Source of the DNA: Stenotrophomonas sp. SY1
GTDB taxonomy: Bacteria; Pseudomonadota; Gammaproteobacteria; Xanthomonadales; Xanthomonadaceae
Length of the DNA stretch: 64,000 nucleotides
Reading direction: 5' to 3'
NCBI RefSeq assembly: GCF_021202945.1
Contig: NZ_JAJOYR010000001.1
Location: 1,655,543 to 1,719,542 of the forward strand
Shown: one piece after another, positions 43,887-55,127 of the stretch
How the letters are laid out: every line of letters starts with the position of its first letter
Numbering within the stretch: position 1 is the first letter of the stretch
Program-made: the position numbers and the translations under genes
The notes under the pieces: generated by a model
Seen by the model: only the letters and a program-made list of their open reading frames with translations
The model's database searches: none
What the model was told of the DNA's origin: nothing

Positions 43887-44612
43887 TCAGCGGCCCAGTT
43901 CGAACACCACGTCCAGGTTGACCGACAGGGTGGTTTCACCCGGCGACACGGCGGTGTCCATTTCGGCCTTGGCCGAGCGCATCATCATCATCGGCGCCGG
44001 GCGGAAGCCGCCCTGGCCGCCTTCGGAGATGCTGACAATACGACGCACGCGCAGGCCCAACGCCTTGGCGTAGGTCTCGGCGCGGGCCTGGGCCTTCTTC
44101 AGTGCGGCCAGGCGGGCCTCGTCATAGACCGGCTCGGGCTGGTCGATCTCGAAGCTGGGGCCGTTGATCTGGTTGGCGCCCTGCGCGGCCAGGCTGTCGA
44201 GCACCTTGCCCAGCTTGGTGATGTCACGCACCTTCAGGCTGACGGTGTTGCTGGCCTGGTAACCGGTTATCTTCGGCGCCTCGTTCTCGGCATAGCGGTA
44301 CTGCGGGTTGAGGTTGATGCCGCTGGTCTGGATGTCGCGTTCGGCGATACCGGCGGCCTTGATGGCAGCCATCACCTTGTCCATCTGCACCGCGTTCTCG
44401 CGCATGGCGCTGTTGCCGTCCACCGCCTGGGTGACCACGCCGGCCGACAGGGTGGCCACGTCGGGCACGCGTCGCGCTTCAGCCTGTGCGGAAACGTTGA
44501 GCAGGGTGGCGTCGCTGGCCACGGCGGTGGGTACAGTTTGGGCGTGGGCGGTCATCGAAGCTCCCAGGGCGAGTGACAGGGACAGCAGCGGGGCGAGGGC
44601 GAGATGGCGCAT
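43887..44612 (-). CDS. SIMPL-domain (DUF541/YggE-like) periplasmic protein
   Basis: A 241-residue secreted protein. Signal peptide (about 1-24) followed by one SIMPL domain (about 35-235; VSAQAEARRVPDVATLSAGV and ALGLRVRRIVSISEGG). YggE of E. coli is linked to oxidative-stress tolerance. The motif KKAQARAETYAKALG is typical. The start has a strong AGGAGG site. It is divergent from maf. Confidence 0.9.
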   Translation of the reverse strand: MRHLALAPLLSLSLALGASMTAHAQTVPTAVASDATLLNVSAQAEARRVPDVATLSAGVVTQAVDGNSAMRENAVQMDKVMAAIKAAGIAERDIQTSGINLNPQYRYAENEAPKITGYQASNTVSLKVRDITKLGKVLDSLAAQGANQINGPSFEIDQPEPVYDEARLAALKKAQARAETYAKALGLRVRRIVSISEGGQGGFRPAPMMMMRSAKAEMDTAVSPGETTLSVNLDVVFELGR

Positions 44613-44743
44613 GGTGGTCCTCCTTGAATGGATGTTGAGTTGATGTGCGGGGCGATGAACGGGTGGTGAGCCATCGCGGGGTTGGCTCGACTTTCACATC
44701 TTTGCCGATCATTCAGGTGGGCGCCGCAGGTTATCCTTCCGCG

Positions 44744-45340
44744 ATGCTCTATCTTGCCTCCCGCTCGCCCCGGCGTAGTGAACTTCTGACGCGCCTTGGC
44801 GCGCCTTTCCGTATTTTGGACCTGGAAGTGCCCGAGGTACGTGGGGCAGGCGAGTCTGCTGAAGCCTACGTGCGGCGGGTCGCCCTGGACAAGGCGCAGG
44901 CCGGGCTGGCGCTGGTGGCCGACGATCCGCAGGCGGTGGTGCTGGGCTCGGATACCGAGGTGGTGCTGGACGACCGGGTGTATGGCAAGCCCGCCGATGC
45001 GGACGACGCGGCGGCCATGTTGCGCTCGCTGGCCGGGCGCACCCATCAGGTGATCACCGTGGTCGCAGTTGCCGGCCACGGCCGTCACGCACTTGAGACG
45101 GTGATCTCGGAAGTGAGCTTCGCGCCGATGAGCCAGGCGCAGATTGCCGCCTATGTCGCCACCGGCGAGCCGATGGGCAAGGCCGGGGGCTACGCCATCC
45201 AGGGCGGGGCGGAACGATACATCCGCCATCTGGCGGGCAGTTATTCAGGGGTGATGGGGCTGCCGTTGCAGCAGACGGCCGCGTTGTTGGCGGAGTTTGC
45301 GGCCGGGGTGGCAGGCGGTTCCATGGACAAGGGGGAGTGA
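44744..45340 (+). CDS. maf: Maf-family nucleoside triphosphate pyrophosphatase
   Basis: A 198-residue house-cleaning enzyme that hydrolyses dTTP, UTP and modified pyrimidine nucleotides. Signatures are [29 protein letters not shown] and [11 protein letters not shown] start at the ATG at 44744 ([11 protein letters not shown]); the longer reading has no conservation. It is the first of four genes, maf-rng-yhdP-tldD, an order found in many gammaproteobacteria. The next gene, rng, begins with the GTG inside its stop region. Confidence 0.93.
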   Translation: MLYLASRSPRRSELLTRLGAPFRILDLEVPEVRGAGESAEAYVRRVALDKAQAGLALVADDPQAVVLGSDTEVVLDDRVYGKPADADDAAAMLRSLAGRTHQVITVVAVAGHGRHALETVISEVSFAPMSQAQIAAYVATGEPMGKAGGYAIQGGAERYIRHLAGSYSGVMGLPLQQTAALLAEFAAGVAGGSMDKGE

Positions 45341-45345
45341 GGGAC

Positions 45346-46836
45346 GTGTCCGAAGAAATTCTGGTGAATGTCACCCCGCGCGAAACCCGCGTGGCGGTGA
45401 TCGAGAACGGCATGCTGCAGGAGCTGCACATCGAGCGCGGTTGGCGCCGGGGTGTGGTCGGCAACATCTACAAGGGCAAGGTGCAGCGGGTGATGCCTGG
45501 CATGCAGGCCGCGTTCGTCGAAGTGGGGCTGGAGCGCGCCGCGTTCCTGCATGCCAACGACGTGGTGCGGCCGGCGCCGGTGGCCGCCGATACCGAGGAA
45601 ACCGCGCCGAGCCTGCCGCTGCCCTCCTCAGTGCCGATCGTGGAACTGCTGCGCGACGGCCAGGACGTGGTGGTGCAGGTGGTCAAGGACCCGATCGGCA
45701 CCAAGGGCGCGCGCCTGACCACGCAGATCAGCATCCCCTCGCGCTACCTGGTGCTGCTGCCGCAGTCGAAGATGGTGGGCGTCTCGGCACGCATCGAGGA
45801 CGAGGCCGAGCGTGCCCGGCTCAAGGCACTGGTCACCGAGATCTCCGCCCAGCACGGCGGCTACGGCTACATCGTGCGTACCAATGCCGAGGGCCAGCCG
45901 GCCGAAGCACTGGCCGAGGACATCTCCTATCTGTCGCGGGTCTGGAACGTGGTCGAGCGCCGTGGCCGTGAGGCGCCGCCGTGCAGCATCATCTATGAAG
46001 ACCTGAGCCTGCCGCTGCGTTCGGTGCGCGACCTGATCCGCAAGGACGTGGACAAGGTGAAGGTGGACTCCAAGGAAACCTTCGTCCAGCTCAAGGCCTT
46101 TGTCGCCAAGTACATGCCGGTGCTGGACGAGAAGCTGGAGCTGTACACCGGTGACCGCCCGATCTTCGACATGTTCGGGGTGGAGGACGAGATCGTCCGT
46201 GCCCTGAACAAGCAGGTGCCGCTCAAGTCCGGGGGGTACCTGGTCATCGACCAGACCGAGGCGATGACCACCATCGACGTCAACACCGGTTCGTTCGTCG
46301 GCCAGCGCAATCTGGAAGAAACCGTGTTCCGCACCAATCTGGAGGCAGCGCAAACCGTTGCCCGCCAGCTGCGGCTGCGCAACCTGGGCGGCATCATCAT
46401 CATCGACTTCATCGACATGGATGATCCCGAGCATCGTCGCCAGGTGCTGCGCACACTGGAAAAGGCGTTGGCTCGCGATCACGCCAAGACCACCGTTTAC
46501 GACTTCTCGCCGCTGGGTCTGGTGGAGATGACCCGCAAGCGCACGGTCGAGAGCCTGGAGCGGCAGCTGTCGGAAACCTGCCCGCAGTGCAGTGGCCGCG
46601 GCAGCATCAAGACCGCCGAGACGGTGACCTACGAAATCTTCCGCGAGATCACCCGCGCCGTACGCCAGTTCGATGCCGCGCGCTTGCTGGTGATTGCTTC
46701 GAGCAAGGTGGTGGCGCGTATCACCGACGAGGAGTCGGCGGCGGTGGCCGAGCTTGAGGAATTCCTTGGCAAGAGCATCCGCTTCCAGGCCGATGACCAG
46801 TACCTGCAGGAACAGTTCGATGTCGTGTTGCTTTGA
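45346..46836 (+). CDS. rng: Ribonuclease G
   Basis: A 496-residue endoribonuclease of the RNase E/G family that trims the 5' end of 16S rRNA and degrades some mRNAs. The N-terminal S1 domain starts GGNIYKGKVQRVMPGMQAAF-like (written here in part: NIYKGKVQRVMPGMQAAFVE). Catalytic Asp residues are in TIDVNTGSF and IIIDFIDMDD, and the zinc link CPQCSGRG is near residue 405. The GTG at 45346 has a GGGGGAG site eight bases away; a GTG nine bases upstream overlaps maf and has no spacing for a site. yhdP follows after 19 bases. Confidence 0.94.
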   Translation: MSEEILVNVTPRETRVAVIENGMLQELHIERGWRRGVVGNIYKGKVQRVMPGMQAAFVEVGLERAAFLHANDVVRPAPVAADTEETAPSLPLPSSVPIVELLRDGQDVVVQVVKDPIGTKGARLTTQISIPSRYLVLLPQSKMVGVSARIEDEAERARLKALVTEISAQHGGYGYIVRTNAEGQPAEALAEDISYLSRVWNVVERRGREAPPCSIIYEDLSLPLRSVRDLIRKDVDKVKVDSKETFVQLKAFVAKYMPVLDEKLELYTGDRPIFDMFGVEDEIVRALNKQVPLKSGGYLVIDQTEAMTTIDVNTGSFVGQRNLEETVFRTNLEAAQTVARQLRLRNLGGIIIIDFIDMDDPEHRRQVLRTLEKALARDHAKTTVYDFSPLGLVEMTRKRTVESLERQLSETCPQCSGRGSIKTAETVTYEIFREITRAVRQFDAARLLVIASSKVVARITDEESAAVAELEEFLGKSIRFQADDQYLQEQFDVVLL

Positions 46837-46855
46837 TCGTGCCAGCGTGGTTTGA

Positions 46856-49800
46856 GTGACCACGCTGCTGCGCCACCGCCTGCGTCGCTTCCGACGGTAC
46901 GTGCTGCTTGCACTGGCCCTGTTGCTGGTGGGCGTGGCGTTGCTGGTGGGCACGATCAGCCAGTTGTTGCCGATGGTCGAAGCGCACCCGGACAAGGTGG
47001 CGGCGTGGTTGAGCGCACGCGCCGGCCTGCCGGTTGCCTTCGACAAGCTGGATACCCGCTGGACCCGGCGCGGCCCGCTGTTGCAGCTCGACGGGCTGCG
47101 CGTGGGCCAGGGCGATGGCGTGCGCGTGGGCCAGGCCGAAGTGCTGGTGGCGCTGTATTCGGGCCTGCTGCCCGGCGCTCCGCTGACCGAACTGCGGCTG
47201 CGTGGCCTGACGCTGACCCTGCAACGCGCCGAGGACGGCCGCTGGTCGGTGCGCGGCCTGCCGCCCACGCAAAGTGGCGGCGATCCGCTGGACACGCTGC
47301 GGCGGCTGGGCGAGTTGCAGGTGATCGGCGGGCAGTTGCAGGTGCAGGCGCCCTCGATCGGTATGCAGACGCGCATCCCGCGTGTGGACCTGCGCCTGCG
47401 CGTGGACGGGCAACGTCTGCGGGTGGGCGCCAAGGGCTGGATCGATACCGCCGCGCCGCCGCTGGTGGCGGTGCTGGATTTCGAACGTGCGCGTGGCGAT
47501 GGCCAGGCGTGGCTGGCGGCCGAGCCGGCCGACCTGGCCGCGTGGTCACCGTTGTTGCGCGTGGCCGGCGTACAGGCACGCCAGGGCAAGGGCGAAATCA
47601 GTGGCTGGGTGCAGCTGCGCGATCATCGCGTGGTCGCGATTACCGCTGATGGTGAACTGGAAAACGTCCAGTTGGCCGGTGCAGCACTGGCCGGGGACAC
47701 CGACGTGCCGACGGCCAGCTTCAACAGTCTGCAGCTGCGCGCGCGCTGGAAGGCCACCGATGACGGCTGGCGCCTGGATGCACCGCGTCTGCGCATCAGT
47801 GACGGCAGTGGCACGCAGACCCTCGACGGCCTGCTGCTGGCCGGCGGCAAACACTTCGCGTTGCAGGGCAAGCAGCTCGATGGCGGATTGCTGTTGCAGG
47901 TGGCCGCATTGAGCGACCGGTTGGAGCCGGGGCTGCGGCGCTGGCTGCACCAGTCGCGGCCGACGCTGCGCCTGGCTGACGTGACCATCGCCGGCACGCC
48001 GGATGGCCCGCTGCGGGCGCGGGGCGAGCTGCTTGATGCCAGCTTCGCACCGGTTGGCCGCAGTCCTGGGCTGAGTGGTTTGCACGGGCATTTCGAAGGC
48101 GACGCTCAGGCAGTGTCGCTGGGCCTGCGCCCGGATCAACCCGTGCGCTTCGACTGGCCCACCGGTTTTGGCGTGCTGCACGAGTTGCGTCTGTCCGGGC
48201 AACTGGTTGGCTGGCGCGAAGGCGCTGGCTGGCAGTTCGGCACGCCGGCGCTGCGTGTGCAGGGCATCGACTATGCCGCCGACGTGCGTGGCGGCCTGTG
48301 GTTCCAGGGCGACGGCACGCGGCCGTGGATCAACCTGGCAGCCAAGATCGACGATGTTCCGCTGACCGCCGCCAAGGGCTTCTGGGTGCGCTCCAGCATG
48401 AGCCAGGCCGCCGTGGACTGGCTGGATGCGGCGCTGGTGGGCGGTACCCTGCGCGGCGGTACCGGGCTGGCGGTGGGCGACCTGGATGACTGGCCGTTCA
48501 AGGGCAACAACGGCCGCTTCGAAGCGGGCGGGCGCATCAGCGACGGCAGCATCCATTTCCATCACGACTGGCCGGTGATGCGTCACGTTGATGCGGACAT
48601 CAACTTCATCGCCAACGGCTTCGACCTGCACGGCAAGGGGGAGCTGGCCGCGGTGAAGGTGGACAAGCTGCAGGCCGGCATCGCTGATTTCGGCGAGTCG
48701 CGCCTGCGCGTGCAGGCAACTACCCAGGATGATGCAGGCCGCCTGCTGGCGATGCTGCGGCAAAGCCCGTTGCAGGCCAGCTACGGCGACACATTGAACA
48801 ATCTGGTGGTCACCGGGCCAGTGGCGGTCAACTTCGACCTGCTGCTGCCGCTGCGCCGCGGGGAAGGCGCTGGCCATCTCAAGGGCGATGTGGACCTGCG
48901 TGGCGCGCGCCTGGCCGACAAGCGCTGGGACATCCAGTTCGACAACGTATTCGGCAAGGCCCAGTACAGCGGCGGCGGCTTCGACGCTCCGGCGTTGCAG
49001 GTGCGCCACCAGGAACGCGACGGCGTGCTGGCCCTGCGTGCCGGTGAACAGGCCAGGGACCCGGCCAATGCCTTTGAAGCGGAACTGACCGCCGCGCTGG
49101 AGGCGGGCAAGCTCTTGGATCGGGCGCCGGAACTGGCCTGGCTCAAACCTTATGTGCACGGCACGTCTGCCTGGACGGTCGGTGTGACCCTGCCCAAGGC
49201 GGCGACCGGCAGTCGGGCCGTGCCGCCGACGTTGCTGACCCTGCGCTCGGACCTGCAAGGCACGCGCCTGCAGCTGCCGGCCCCGCTGGACAAACCCGCC
49301 GCCGACCCGCTGCCGACGCGGGTGCAGGCGGCATTGCCGATGGGCGCCGGTCGCATCGATGTGGCGTTCGGCAAGTTGATGGCCTTGGCCGCGCGCAGCC
49401 AGAACGGCAAGACCGGCGTGCAGGTCACGATGGGCAGCGACCAGGTCGATCACGAGCCGCCCGCCGATGGCCTGATGGTCAACGGTCGTACGCCCACGCT
49501 GGACGCGCTGGAGTGGATTGGCCTGGCCAGAGGCGGCGATACGAAAGGTGAAGGCGGCGTTTCGCTGAAGCAGATGGACGTGCTGGCCGACCAGCTGCTG
49601 CTGATCGGCGGGCGCTTCGCCCAGACCCGCCTGCAATTGCGCCCCGGCGCCGAAGCCACGGCCGTGCAGCTCAGTGGCCCGGCGTTGTCCGGCAGCCTGC
49701 ATGTGCCCAGCGCCGACGGCGGCACCGTCAGCGGGCAACTGGATCGCGTGCATTGGCAGCCGGCCAAGGCGGCCACGGTCGAGTCCAGCGATACCCCGCT

Positions 49801-50674
49801 TGAACCGATGAACCCGGCCAGGATCCCGCCGCTGGCGCTGGATATCGAGGACCTGGCCTTTGGTGCGGTCAAGCTGGGCCAGACCCGCCTGCGCACCCGG
49901 CCGCTGGCCGATGGCCTGCAGGTGCAGGAATTGCAGATCCGTGCGCCCAAACAGCACATCGAGGTGCAGGGGCAATGGCGCGGCATCGGTGCCCAGGCCA
50001 CGACCCAGGCCAGCACCAACGTGCAGACCGAGGACCTGGGCGATCTGCTGGAGCGCCTGGGCTATGGCGGCCAGCTGCGCGGCGGCCAGGGCCAGATGCA
50101 GTTGCAGGCAGGCTGGAGCGGCACGCCAATGGCCTTCAGCCTGGCCAACCTGGAAGGCGGCCTGAGCATGAATGTGCGCAACGGCCAGCTGCTGGAAGTG
50201 GAGCCGGGCGCCGGCCGCGTGCTCGGCCTGCTGAGCGTGGCGCAGCTGCCGCGCCGCCTGCTGTTCGACTTCCGCGACCTGTTCTCCAAGGGCCTGGCCT
50301 TCAACCAGGTCGAAGGCCAGGTGCGCTTTGGCGGCGGCCAGGCCAGCACCGACAAGATCCTCATCGAATCCTCGGCGGCGGATATCACCATCCGCGGCCA
50401 GGCCGATCTGCGTGCCCAGCAGTTCAACCAGACCATCGACGTCAACCCGCGTTCAGGCAACCTGCTCACCGTGGTGGGCGCCGTGGCCGGTGGCCCGGTG
50501 GGCGCGGCGGTCGGTGCAGCGGCCAATGCCGTGCTGGGCAAGCCGTTGGGAGAGATCGGTGCCAAGACCTACAAGGTCACCGGGCCGTGGAAGGACCCCA
50601 AGGTCGAGGTGATCGACCGTGACACGGTGCGAACGCCTCCTCCGGTAGTGGTTCCCGATACCACCAACCCCTGA
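46856..50674 (+). CDS. yhdP: YhdP-family AsmA-like protein (phospholipid transport)
   Basis: A 1272-residue protein of the AsmA/TamB-like group. One membrane helix (about 16-40, [16 protein letters not shown]) anchors a very long periplasmic beta-groove domain (DUF3971, about 330-700) and an AsmA-like C-terminal region (about 1050-1250, [17 protein letters not shown], then [13 protein letters not shown]). In E. coli, YhdP shares with TamB and YdbH the job of moving phospholipids to the outer membrane. The GTG start lies 19 bases after rng. The length matches relatives. The opposite strand is open over long stretches, which is not a gene. Confidence 0.93.
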   Translation: MTTLLRHRLRRFRRYVLLALALLLVGVALLVGTISQLLPMVEAHPDKVAAWLSARAGLPVAFDKLDTRWTRRGPLLQLDGLRVGQGDGVRVGQAEVLVALYSGLLPGAPLTELRLRGLTLTLQRAEDGRWSVRGLPPTQSGGDPLDTLRRLGELQVIGGQLQVQAPSIGMQTRIPRVDLRLRVDGQRLRVGAKGWIDTAAPPLVAVLDFERARGDGQAWLAAEPADLAAWSPLLRVAGVQARQGKGEISGWVQLRDHRVVAITADGELENVQLAGAALAGDTDVPTASFNSLQLRARWKATDDGWRLDAPRLRISDGSGTQTLDGLLLAGGKHFALQGKQLDGGLLLQVAALSDRLEPGLRRWLHQSRPTLRLADVTIAGTPDGPLRARGELLDASFAPVGRSPGLSGLHGHFEGDAQAVSLGLRPDQPVRFDWPTGFGVLHELRLSGQLVGWREGAGWQFGTPALRVQGIDYAADVRGGLWFQGDGTRPWINLAAKIDDVPLTAAKGFWVRSSMSQAAVDWLDAALVGGTLRGGTGLAVGDLDDWPFKGNNGRFEAGGRISDGSIHFHHDWPVMRHVDADINFIANGFDLHGKGELAAVKVDKLQAGIADFGESRLRVQATTQDDAGRLLAMLRQSPLQASYGDTLNNLVVTGPVAVNFDLLLPLRRGEGAGHLKGDVDLRGARLADKRWDIQFDNVFGKAQYSGGGFDAPALQVRHQERDGVLALRAGEQARDPANAFEAELTAALEAGKLLDRAPELAWLKPYVHGTSAWTVGVTLPKAATGSRAVPPTLLTLRSDLQGTRLQLPAPLDKPAADPLPTRVQAALPMGAGRIDVAFGKLMALAARSQNGKTGVQVTMGSDQVDHEPPADGLMVNGRTPTLDALEWIGLARGGDTKGEGGVSLKQMDVLADQLLLIGGRFAQTRLQLRPGAEATAVQLSGPALSGSLHVPSADGGTVSGQLDRVHWQPAKAATVESSDTPLEPMNPARIPPLALDIEDLAFGAVKLGQTRLRTRPLADGLQVQELQIRAPKQHIEVQGQWRGIGAQATTQASTNVQTEDLGDLLERLGYGGQLRGGQGQMQLQAGWSGTPMAFSLANLEGGLSMNVRNGQLLEVEPGAGRVLGLLSVAQLPRRLLFDFRDLFSKGLAFNQVEGQVRFGGGQASTDKILIESSAADITIRGQADLRAQQFNQTIDVNPRSGNLLTVVGAVAGGPVGAAVGAAANAVLGKPLGEIGAKTYKVTGPWKDPKVEVIDRDTVRTPPPVVVPDTTNP

Positions 50675-50721
50675 TTCCTGCCGGCTTGCTTCGCTGCGGG
50701 CCTGCCCCCATCTGGAATGTC

Positions 50722-52167
50722 ATGACCGACAACACCCTCACCCTTGCCGAAACCCGCCTGTTGCTGCCCGCAGGGCTGGACGCCAACCGTCTTGAACGCA
50801 CCTTCGGCACCCTGCTGGGGCCGGGTATCGACTTTGGCGACCTGTACTTCCAGCATTCGCGGCGCGAAAGCTGGAGCGTGGAGGACGGCATCGTCAAGGA
50901 CGGTGCCCACTCCATCGAGCAGGGCGTGGGCGTGCGCGCCATTGCCGGCGAGAAGACCGGCTTCGCCTATTCCGACGACATCCAGCCGGCGGCATTGCTG
51001 GCTGCCGCGCAATCGGCGCGTGCCATTTCCCGTGAGGGCGGCGAACAGAACGTGCGCTCGCTGGTGCGTGGCGGTGGCCGCGCACTGTACCCGGCGCTGG
51101 ACCCGGTGGACAGCATCGGCAACGAAGCCAAGGTCGAGGTGCTCAAGCGCCTGGACCGCTACCTGCGCGCGGCCGACCCGCGCGTGCAGCAAGTGATGGT
51201 GAGCCTGTCCGGCGGCGTGGATACGGTGCTGATCGCGCGCAGCGATGGCGTGCTGGCGGCCGATGTGCGCCCGCTGGTGCGGCTGAACGTGCAGGTGATT
51301 GTCGAACACAATGGCCGTCGCGAATCCGGCTATGCCGGTGGCGGTGGCCGTTACAGCTACGAAGAACTGTTTGCCGGTGACCGCCCGGAGGGCTTTGCCC
51401 GTGAGGCGCTGCGCCAGGCACTGGTCAATCTTGAAGCGATTCCAGCCCCGGCCGGCGTGATGTCGGTGGTGCTGGGCCCGGGCTGGCCGGGCGTGCTGCT
51501 GCACGAGGCGGTGGGCCACGGCCTGGAAGGCGACTTCAACCGCAAAGGCACCAGCGTCTACGCCGGCCGCATCGGCGAGCGCGTGGCCGCACCGGGCGTG
51601 ACCATCGTCGATGACGGCACGCTGGATGGCCGCCGTGGTTCGCTCAACATCGACGACGAAGGCACTCCGACCCAGTGCACCACGCTGATCGAGGACGGCA
51701 TTCTGGTCGGTTACATGCAGGACACGCTCAATGCGCGCCTGATGGGCGTTGCACCGACCGGCAACGGCCGCCGCGAATCATTCGCGCACATGACCATGCC
51801 GCGCATGACCAATACCTACATGCGCGCCGGCAACCATGATCCGGAAGAAATGATCCGTTCGGTGAAGAAGGGCCTGTACGCGGTCAACTTCGGCGGTGGC
51901 CAGGTTGATATCACCAGCGGCAAGTATGTGTTCTCGGCGACCGAGGCCTACCTGATCGAGGACGGCAAGATCACCGCGCCGGTGAAGGGCGCTACCTTGA
52001 TCGGCAACGGCCCGGAAACGATGCAGAAGGTGCGCATGATCGGCAACGACCTGGCGCTGGACGAAGGCGTGGGCATCTGCGGCAAGGACGGCCAGAGCGT
52101 GCCGGTGGGCGTCGGCCAGCCGTCGCTGCTGATCGATGGTTTGACCGTGGGTGGTACGCAGGCCTGA
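50722..52167 (+). CDS. tldD: Metalloprotease TldD
   Basis: A 481-residue subunit of the TldD/TldE protease, which processes ribosomally made peptides and acts on antitoxin CcdA in E. coli. The metal-binding motif [11 protein letters not shown] (HExxxH, about residue 260) is intact; a conserved Cys stands in the GICGKDGQS segment. It ends the maf-rng-yhdP-tldD run. The partner pmbA (tldE) is encoded at 53 kb. The ATG was chosen over a longer frame because it begins the conserved MTDNTL region. Confidence 0.95.
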   Translation: MTDNTLTLAETRLLLPAGLDANRLERTFGTLLGPGIDFGDLYFQHSRRESWSVEDGIVKDGAHSIEQGVGVRAIAGEKTGFAYSDDIQPAALLAAAQSARAISREGGEQNVRSLVRGGGRALYPALDPVDSIGNEAKVEVLKRLDRYLRAADPRVQQVMVSLSGGVDTVLIARSDGVLAADVRPLVRLNVQVIVEHNGRRESGYAGGGGRYSYEELFAGDRPEGFAREALRQALVNLEAIPAPAGVMSVVLGPGWPGVLLHEAVGHGLEGDFNRKGTSVYAGRIGERVAAPGVTIVDDGTLDGRRGSLNIDDEGTPTQCTTLIEDGILVGYMQDTLNARLMGVAPTGNGRRESFAHMTMPRMTNTYMRAGNHDPEEMIRSVKKGLYAVNFGGGQVDITSGKYVFSATEAYLIEDGKITAPVKGATLIGNGPETMQKVRMIGNDLALDEGVGICGKDGQSVPVGVGQPSLLIDGLTVGGTQA

Positions 52168-52179
52168 GGCTGAGATGGA

Positions 52180-52414
52180 TGCCCTCATCCGCGCCTTCGG
52201 GGTGCCTTGCTCCACGCCCCAGCCACGCACAGCGTGCGTGGCGTTCAACCATGCACGAGCCGGTGGCTCGTAAGCCGCATGCCATCACCCCGCAGGGCGG
52301 GAGAAGGTGGGCTACGCGCGAGCTTCCGGCTTACAAAGTGACGGCCAGATTGCCGCAACCCCATTCTTTCTCCCGTTCACGGGAGAAGGTGCCCCGAAGG
52401 GGCGGATGAGGGCA
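52180..52414. repeat. Large imperfect inverted repeat (terminal arms about 28 bases)
   Basis: The left arm (TGCCCTCATCCGCGCCTTCG, from 52180) and the right arm ending CGGATGAGGGCA (52387-52414) face each other across about 180 bases. Inside are further copies of a GGGAGAAGGTG motif, one of them facing TTTCTCCCG. The gap between tldD and the darP gene (313 bases) is filled by it. This looks like a small non-autonomous mobile or REP-type element; no transposase is encoded. Confidence 0.65.
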
Positions 52415-52480
52415 GGGTTCTGATCTTCGGCAAAGTTGCAGAACAGCCGGGATTACATCCCGGCTTACGGACCCCAGGCA

Positions 52481-53077
52481 TCAATCCTGGTCTTGCTCGT
52501 CCTGATCTTCGTCGGCGTCGTCATCTTCGGCATCGACGTTGAGCCCGGCACCCATCTGCGGCAACAGCATCAATGCACGCAGCACCTGGTAGATCTCGCG
52601 ATAGGCGCGCGGCGGCTTGTTCTTGGCTTTCTCGGCCAGAGCATTGCGCACCAGCGTGCGCAGCTGCTGGCGGTCGGCCTCCGGGTATTCGTCGAGCAGT
52701 TCGGCCAGCGCCGCGTCGCCTTCGACCATCAGGCGCTCACGCCAACGCTCCATGCGGTGCATGATCGCCACTTCGCGTCGCGAGGTTTCGCTGTTGGCAT
52801 CCAGTGCATCGCGGATGGCCTCCAGAGTTTCATCGTCCTCGCGGCGCATCTGCTTGGCCAGGAAGGCCAGCTGGCGCTTGCGCGCACCGTGCGAGGTGAT
52901 GCGCTTGCTGTATTCGATGTGTTCCAGCAGACCTTCCGGGATCGGCAGGCGCGCCAGCTGGGCTGGGGTCAGGTCCACCAGCGTTTCGCCCAGGGCCAGC
53001 ACTTCCAGCGCCTCGCGCCGGTTCTGGCTGCGGCTTTCGCCCAAATATTCACCGGTGTCTTCGTCGCGTCCGCGCAT
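52481..53077 (-). CDS. darP: Dual-action ribosomal maturation protein DarP (YjgA)
   Basis: A 198-residue protein of the DUF615 family. In E. coli DarP binds immature 50S subunits and helps form the peptidyl-transferase centre. Motifs seen include [20 protein letters not shown] and [11 protein letters not shown]; a highly acidic tail ([12 protein letters not shown]) ends the protein. The start is ATG at 53077 (MRGRDEDTG); an upstream frame adds 15 unconserved residues. It is divergent from pmbA, 110 bases away, as in E. coli. Confidence 0.93.
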   Translation of the reverse strand: MRGRDEDTGEYLGESRSQNRREALEVLALGETLVDLTPAQLARLPIPEGLLEHIEYSKRITSHGARKRQLAFLAKQMRREDDETLEAIRDALDANSETSRREVAIMHRMERWRERLMVEGDAALAELLDEYPEADRQQLRTLVRNALAEKAKNKPPRAYREIYQVLRALMLLPQMGAGLNVDAEDDDADEDQDEQDQD

Positions 53078-53187
53078 CGTGCTGCTACCTACTAAACTTC
53101 GTCTGACTGTAAGGCCGGGCATGTGACCGGGCCTGGCGAGAGATTCGCATCACATCACGCCGGGCCAGGAAGGCCGGGCATCGGTGA

Positions 53188-54582
53188 ATGGATTCGGCCA
53201 ACAAGGATAAAGCATTGAACGTGATAACCACTGATCACCCCGCCGTTGACGACAGCCTGCCGCGGCTGGAACAGCTGGCCGAAATCTCCCAGCGCCTGCT
53301 GGAAAAGGCCCGCGCCATGGGCGCCAGCCAGGCGGAAGTGAGCTGCAGCGAGGAGCGCGGGCTGGATGTGAACGTGCGCCTGGGCGAAGTGGAGACGGTG
53401 GAATCCACCCACGACCGCGGTATCGCGGTGACCGTCTACTTCGGCCAGCGCAAGGGCAGTGCCAGCACCGCCGACCTTCAGGAAGGCAGCCTGGACGCCA
53501 CCGTGGCCCAGGCCTGCGCCATCGCCCGGCACACCGAGGATGACCCGGCCGCCGGCCTTGCCGATGCCGAGCTGATGGCGACCGAGTTCCCGGACCTGGA
53601 CGGCTGGCACCCGTGGGCGCTCGGCGCCGAAGAGGCGCTGGACCTGGCGCTGGCCTGCGAAGCGGCCGGGCGCGGTGCCGATGGCCGGATCAGCAATTCC
53701 GATGGCGCCTCGGCGGCCACCGCGCAGAGCCTGTCGGTCTACGCGAACTCGCACGGTTTCATCGGTCGGGAACGCAGCAGCCACCATTCCATCGGCTGCG
53801 CGTTGATTGCCGGCCAGGGCGATGGCATGCAGCGCGATGGCTGGTACACCAGCGCGATCGCGCGCGAAGACCTGGACGACCCGGCGGCGGTAGGCCGCCG
53901 TGCCGCAGAGCGCACTGTGGCGCGCCTGCAGCCACGCTCGCTGCCCACCGGGCAGGTGCAGGTGCTGTTTGCCGCGGAGATGGCCCGCTCGCTGATCGGC
54001 CACCTGCTCGGGGCGGTGTCCGGCGGCGCGCTGTACCGACGTGCCAGCTTCCTGCTCGACAGCGCCGGCACGCAGTTGTTTCCGGACTGGTTTGCCATCG
54101 ACGAGCGGCCGCTGCTCATGCGCGGCCTGCGCTCCAGTGCCTTCGATGGCGAAGGCGTGGCCACGCGCGATTCGGCGCTGATCAGCGGCGGCGTGTTGCA
54201 GCGCTACATCCTGGGCAGCTATTCGGCGCGCCGCTTGGGTTTGAAGACCACCGCCAATGCCGGTGGCGTGCACAACCTGAAGGTGGCCGCCAATGCCGGC
54301 GACCGCGCGTCGCTGCTGGCAGGCATGGACACCGGTCTGCTGGTGACCGAACTGATGGGGCAGGGCGTCAATGGCGTGACCGGCGATTACTCGCGCGGCG
54401 CGGCCGGTTTCTGGGTGGAAAACGGCGAGCTTGCCTATCCCGTGGATGGCATCACCATTGCCGGAAACCTCAAGCAGATGTTCGCTGGCATCGAAGCGGT
54501 TGGCACGGATGTTGATCCGCGATCACATGTTTCGGTGGGTTCGATCCTGGTCGGCAGGATGACGGTTGCTGGAAACGATTGA
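53188..54582 (+). CDS. pmbA: TldE/PmbA subunit of the TldD-TldE protease
   Basis: A 464-residue partner of TldD; unlike TldD it lacks an HExxxH metal site and probably shapes the substrate channel. Motifs include DVNVRLGEVETVEST, VTVYFGQRKGSAST and NVGGV-like GGVHNLKVAANAG. The start is uncertain: ATG at 53188 or GTG at 53221. The pairing of darP and pmbA in opposite directions is conserved. It is expressed apart from tldD, though the products form one complex. Confidence 0.92.
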   Translation: MDSANKDKALNVITTDHPAVDDSLPRLEQLAEISQRLLEKARAMGASQAEVSCSEERGLDVNVRLGEVETVESTHDRGIAVTVYFGQRKGSASTADLQEGSLDATVAQACAIARHTEDDPAAGLADAELMATEFPDLDGWHPWALGAEEALDLALACEAAGRGADGRISNSDGASAATAQSLSVYANSHGFIGRERSSHHSIGCALIAGQGDGMQRDGWYTSAIAREDLDDPAAVGRRAAERTVARLQPRSLPTGQVQVLFAAEMARSLIGHLLGAVSGGALYRRASFLLDSAGTQLFPDWFAIDERPLLMRGLRSSAFDGEGVATRDSALISGGVLQRYILGSYSARRLGLKTTANAGGVHNLKVAANAGDRASLLAGMDTGLLVTELMGQGVNGVTGDYSRGAAGFWVENGELAYPVDGITIAGNLKQMFAGIEAVGTDVDPRSHVSVGSILVGRMTVAGND

Positions 54583-54666
54583 CGGGGCCTTACGAAAGGC
54601 CGGACTATGCTGCCCGCTACGGCGCATTCATCTTCCACCCGGAATAAAGGACATAAAGGGAAAGCA

Positions 54667-55074
54667 ATGAACGACTATCAGACAACGCCACCGCCGGCAC
54701 CGACGGACGGCAATCCGGGCTCCGAAGACCGCCAGTGGGCGATGTTCGGCCACCTGTCTGCGTTGGCGGGCATCTTCACTGGCGGCGTCGGCAACATCGT
54801 TGGCCCGCTGATCGTATGGCTGGTCAAGAAGGACACGCTGCCCTTCGCCGCTGACCAGGCCAAGGAAGCGTTGAACTTCAACATCACCCTGCTGATCGTT
54901 GCAGTGGCGCTGGCACTGCTGTCGATCGTGACGTTTGGTCTCGGTCTGATCCTGGTGATTCCGCTGGGCGTGCTTATCGGCATCGCCTGGCTGGTGCTGA
55001 CCATCATGGCCGGCATCAAGGCCAATGACGGCGTGACCTACCGCTATCCGCTGACCATCCGCCTGATCAAGTAA
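54667..55074 (+). CDS. DUF4870 family membrane protein
   Basis: A 135-residue integral membrane protein with a Pro-rich N-terminus (TTPPPAPTDGN) and three or four helices (GHLSALAGIFTGGVGNIVGPLIVWLV; ITLLIVAVALALLSIVTFGLG; shown here in part). DUF4870 (TIC20-related) proteins are widespread and unassigned. The short loop KKDTLPFAADQAKEALNFN is the family signature. The ATG at 54667 follows AAAGGGAAAGC, a decent ribosome site. It is transcribed alone and ends at a strong terminator. Confidence 0.88.
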   Translation: MNDYQTTPPPAPTDGNPGSEDRQWAMFGHLSALAGIFTGGVGNIVGPLIVWLVKKDTLPFAADQAKEALNFNITLLIVAVALALLSIVTFGLGLILVIPLGVLIGIAWLVLTIMAGIKANDGVTYRYPLTIRLIK

Positions 55075-55093
55075 TCGTTGCGGCATGGAAGGC

Positions 55094-55124
55094 AAAAGGC
55101 CCGGGATTCCCGGGCCTTTTTCGT
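55094..55124 (+). terminator. Terminator after the DUF4870 gene
   Basis: Arms AAAAGGCCCGGG and CCCGGGCCTTTT around ATT, then TTCGTTCT. It lies 19 bases after the stop and is close to symmetric, so it may act in both directions. Confidence 0.9.
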
Positions 55125-55127
55125 TCT

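Noticed and set aside
47546..49975. An 809-residue minus-strand frame inside yhdP
   Set aside because: Same cause: codon bias of yhdP keeps the opposite strand open. The plus-strand reading has the full DUF3971 and AsmA-like pattern.
52179..52409. A 76-residue plus-strand frame between tldD and darP
   Set aside because: It lies wholly within the inverted-repeat element and has no ribosome site or protein-like composition.
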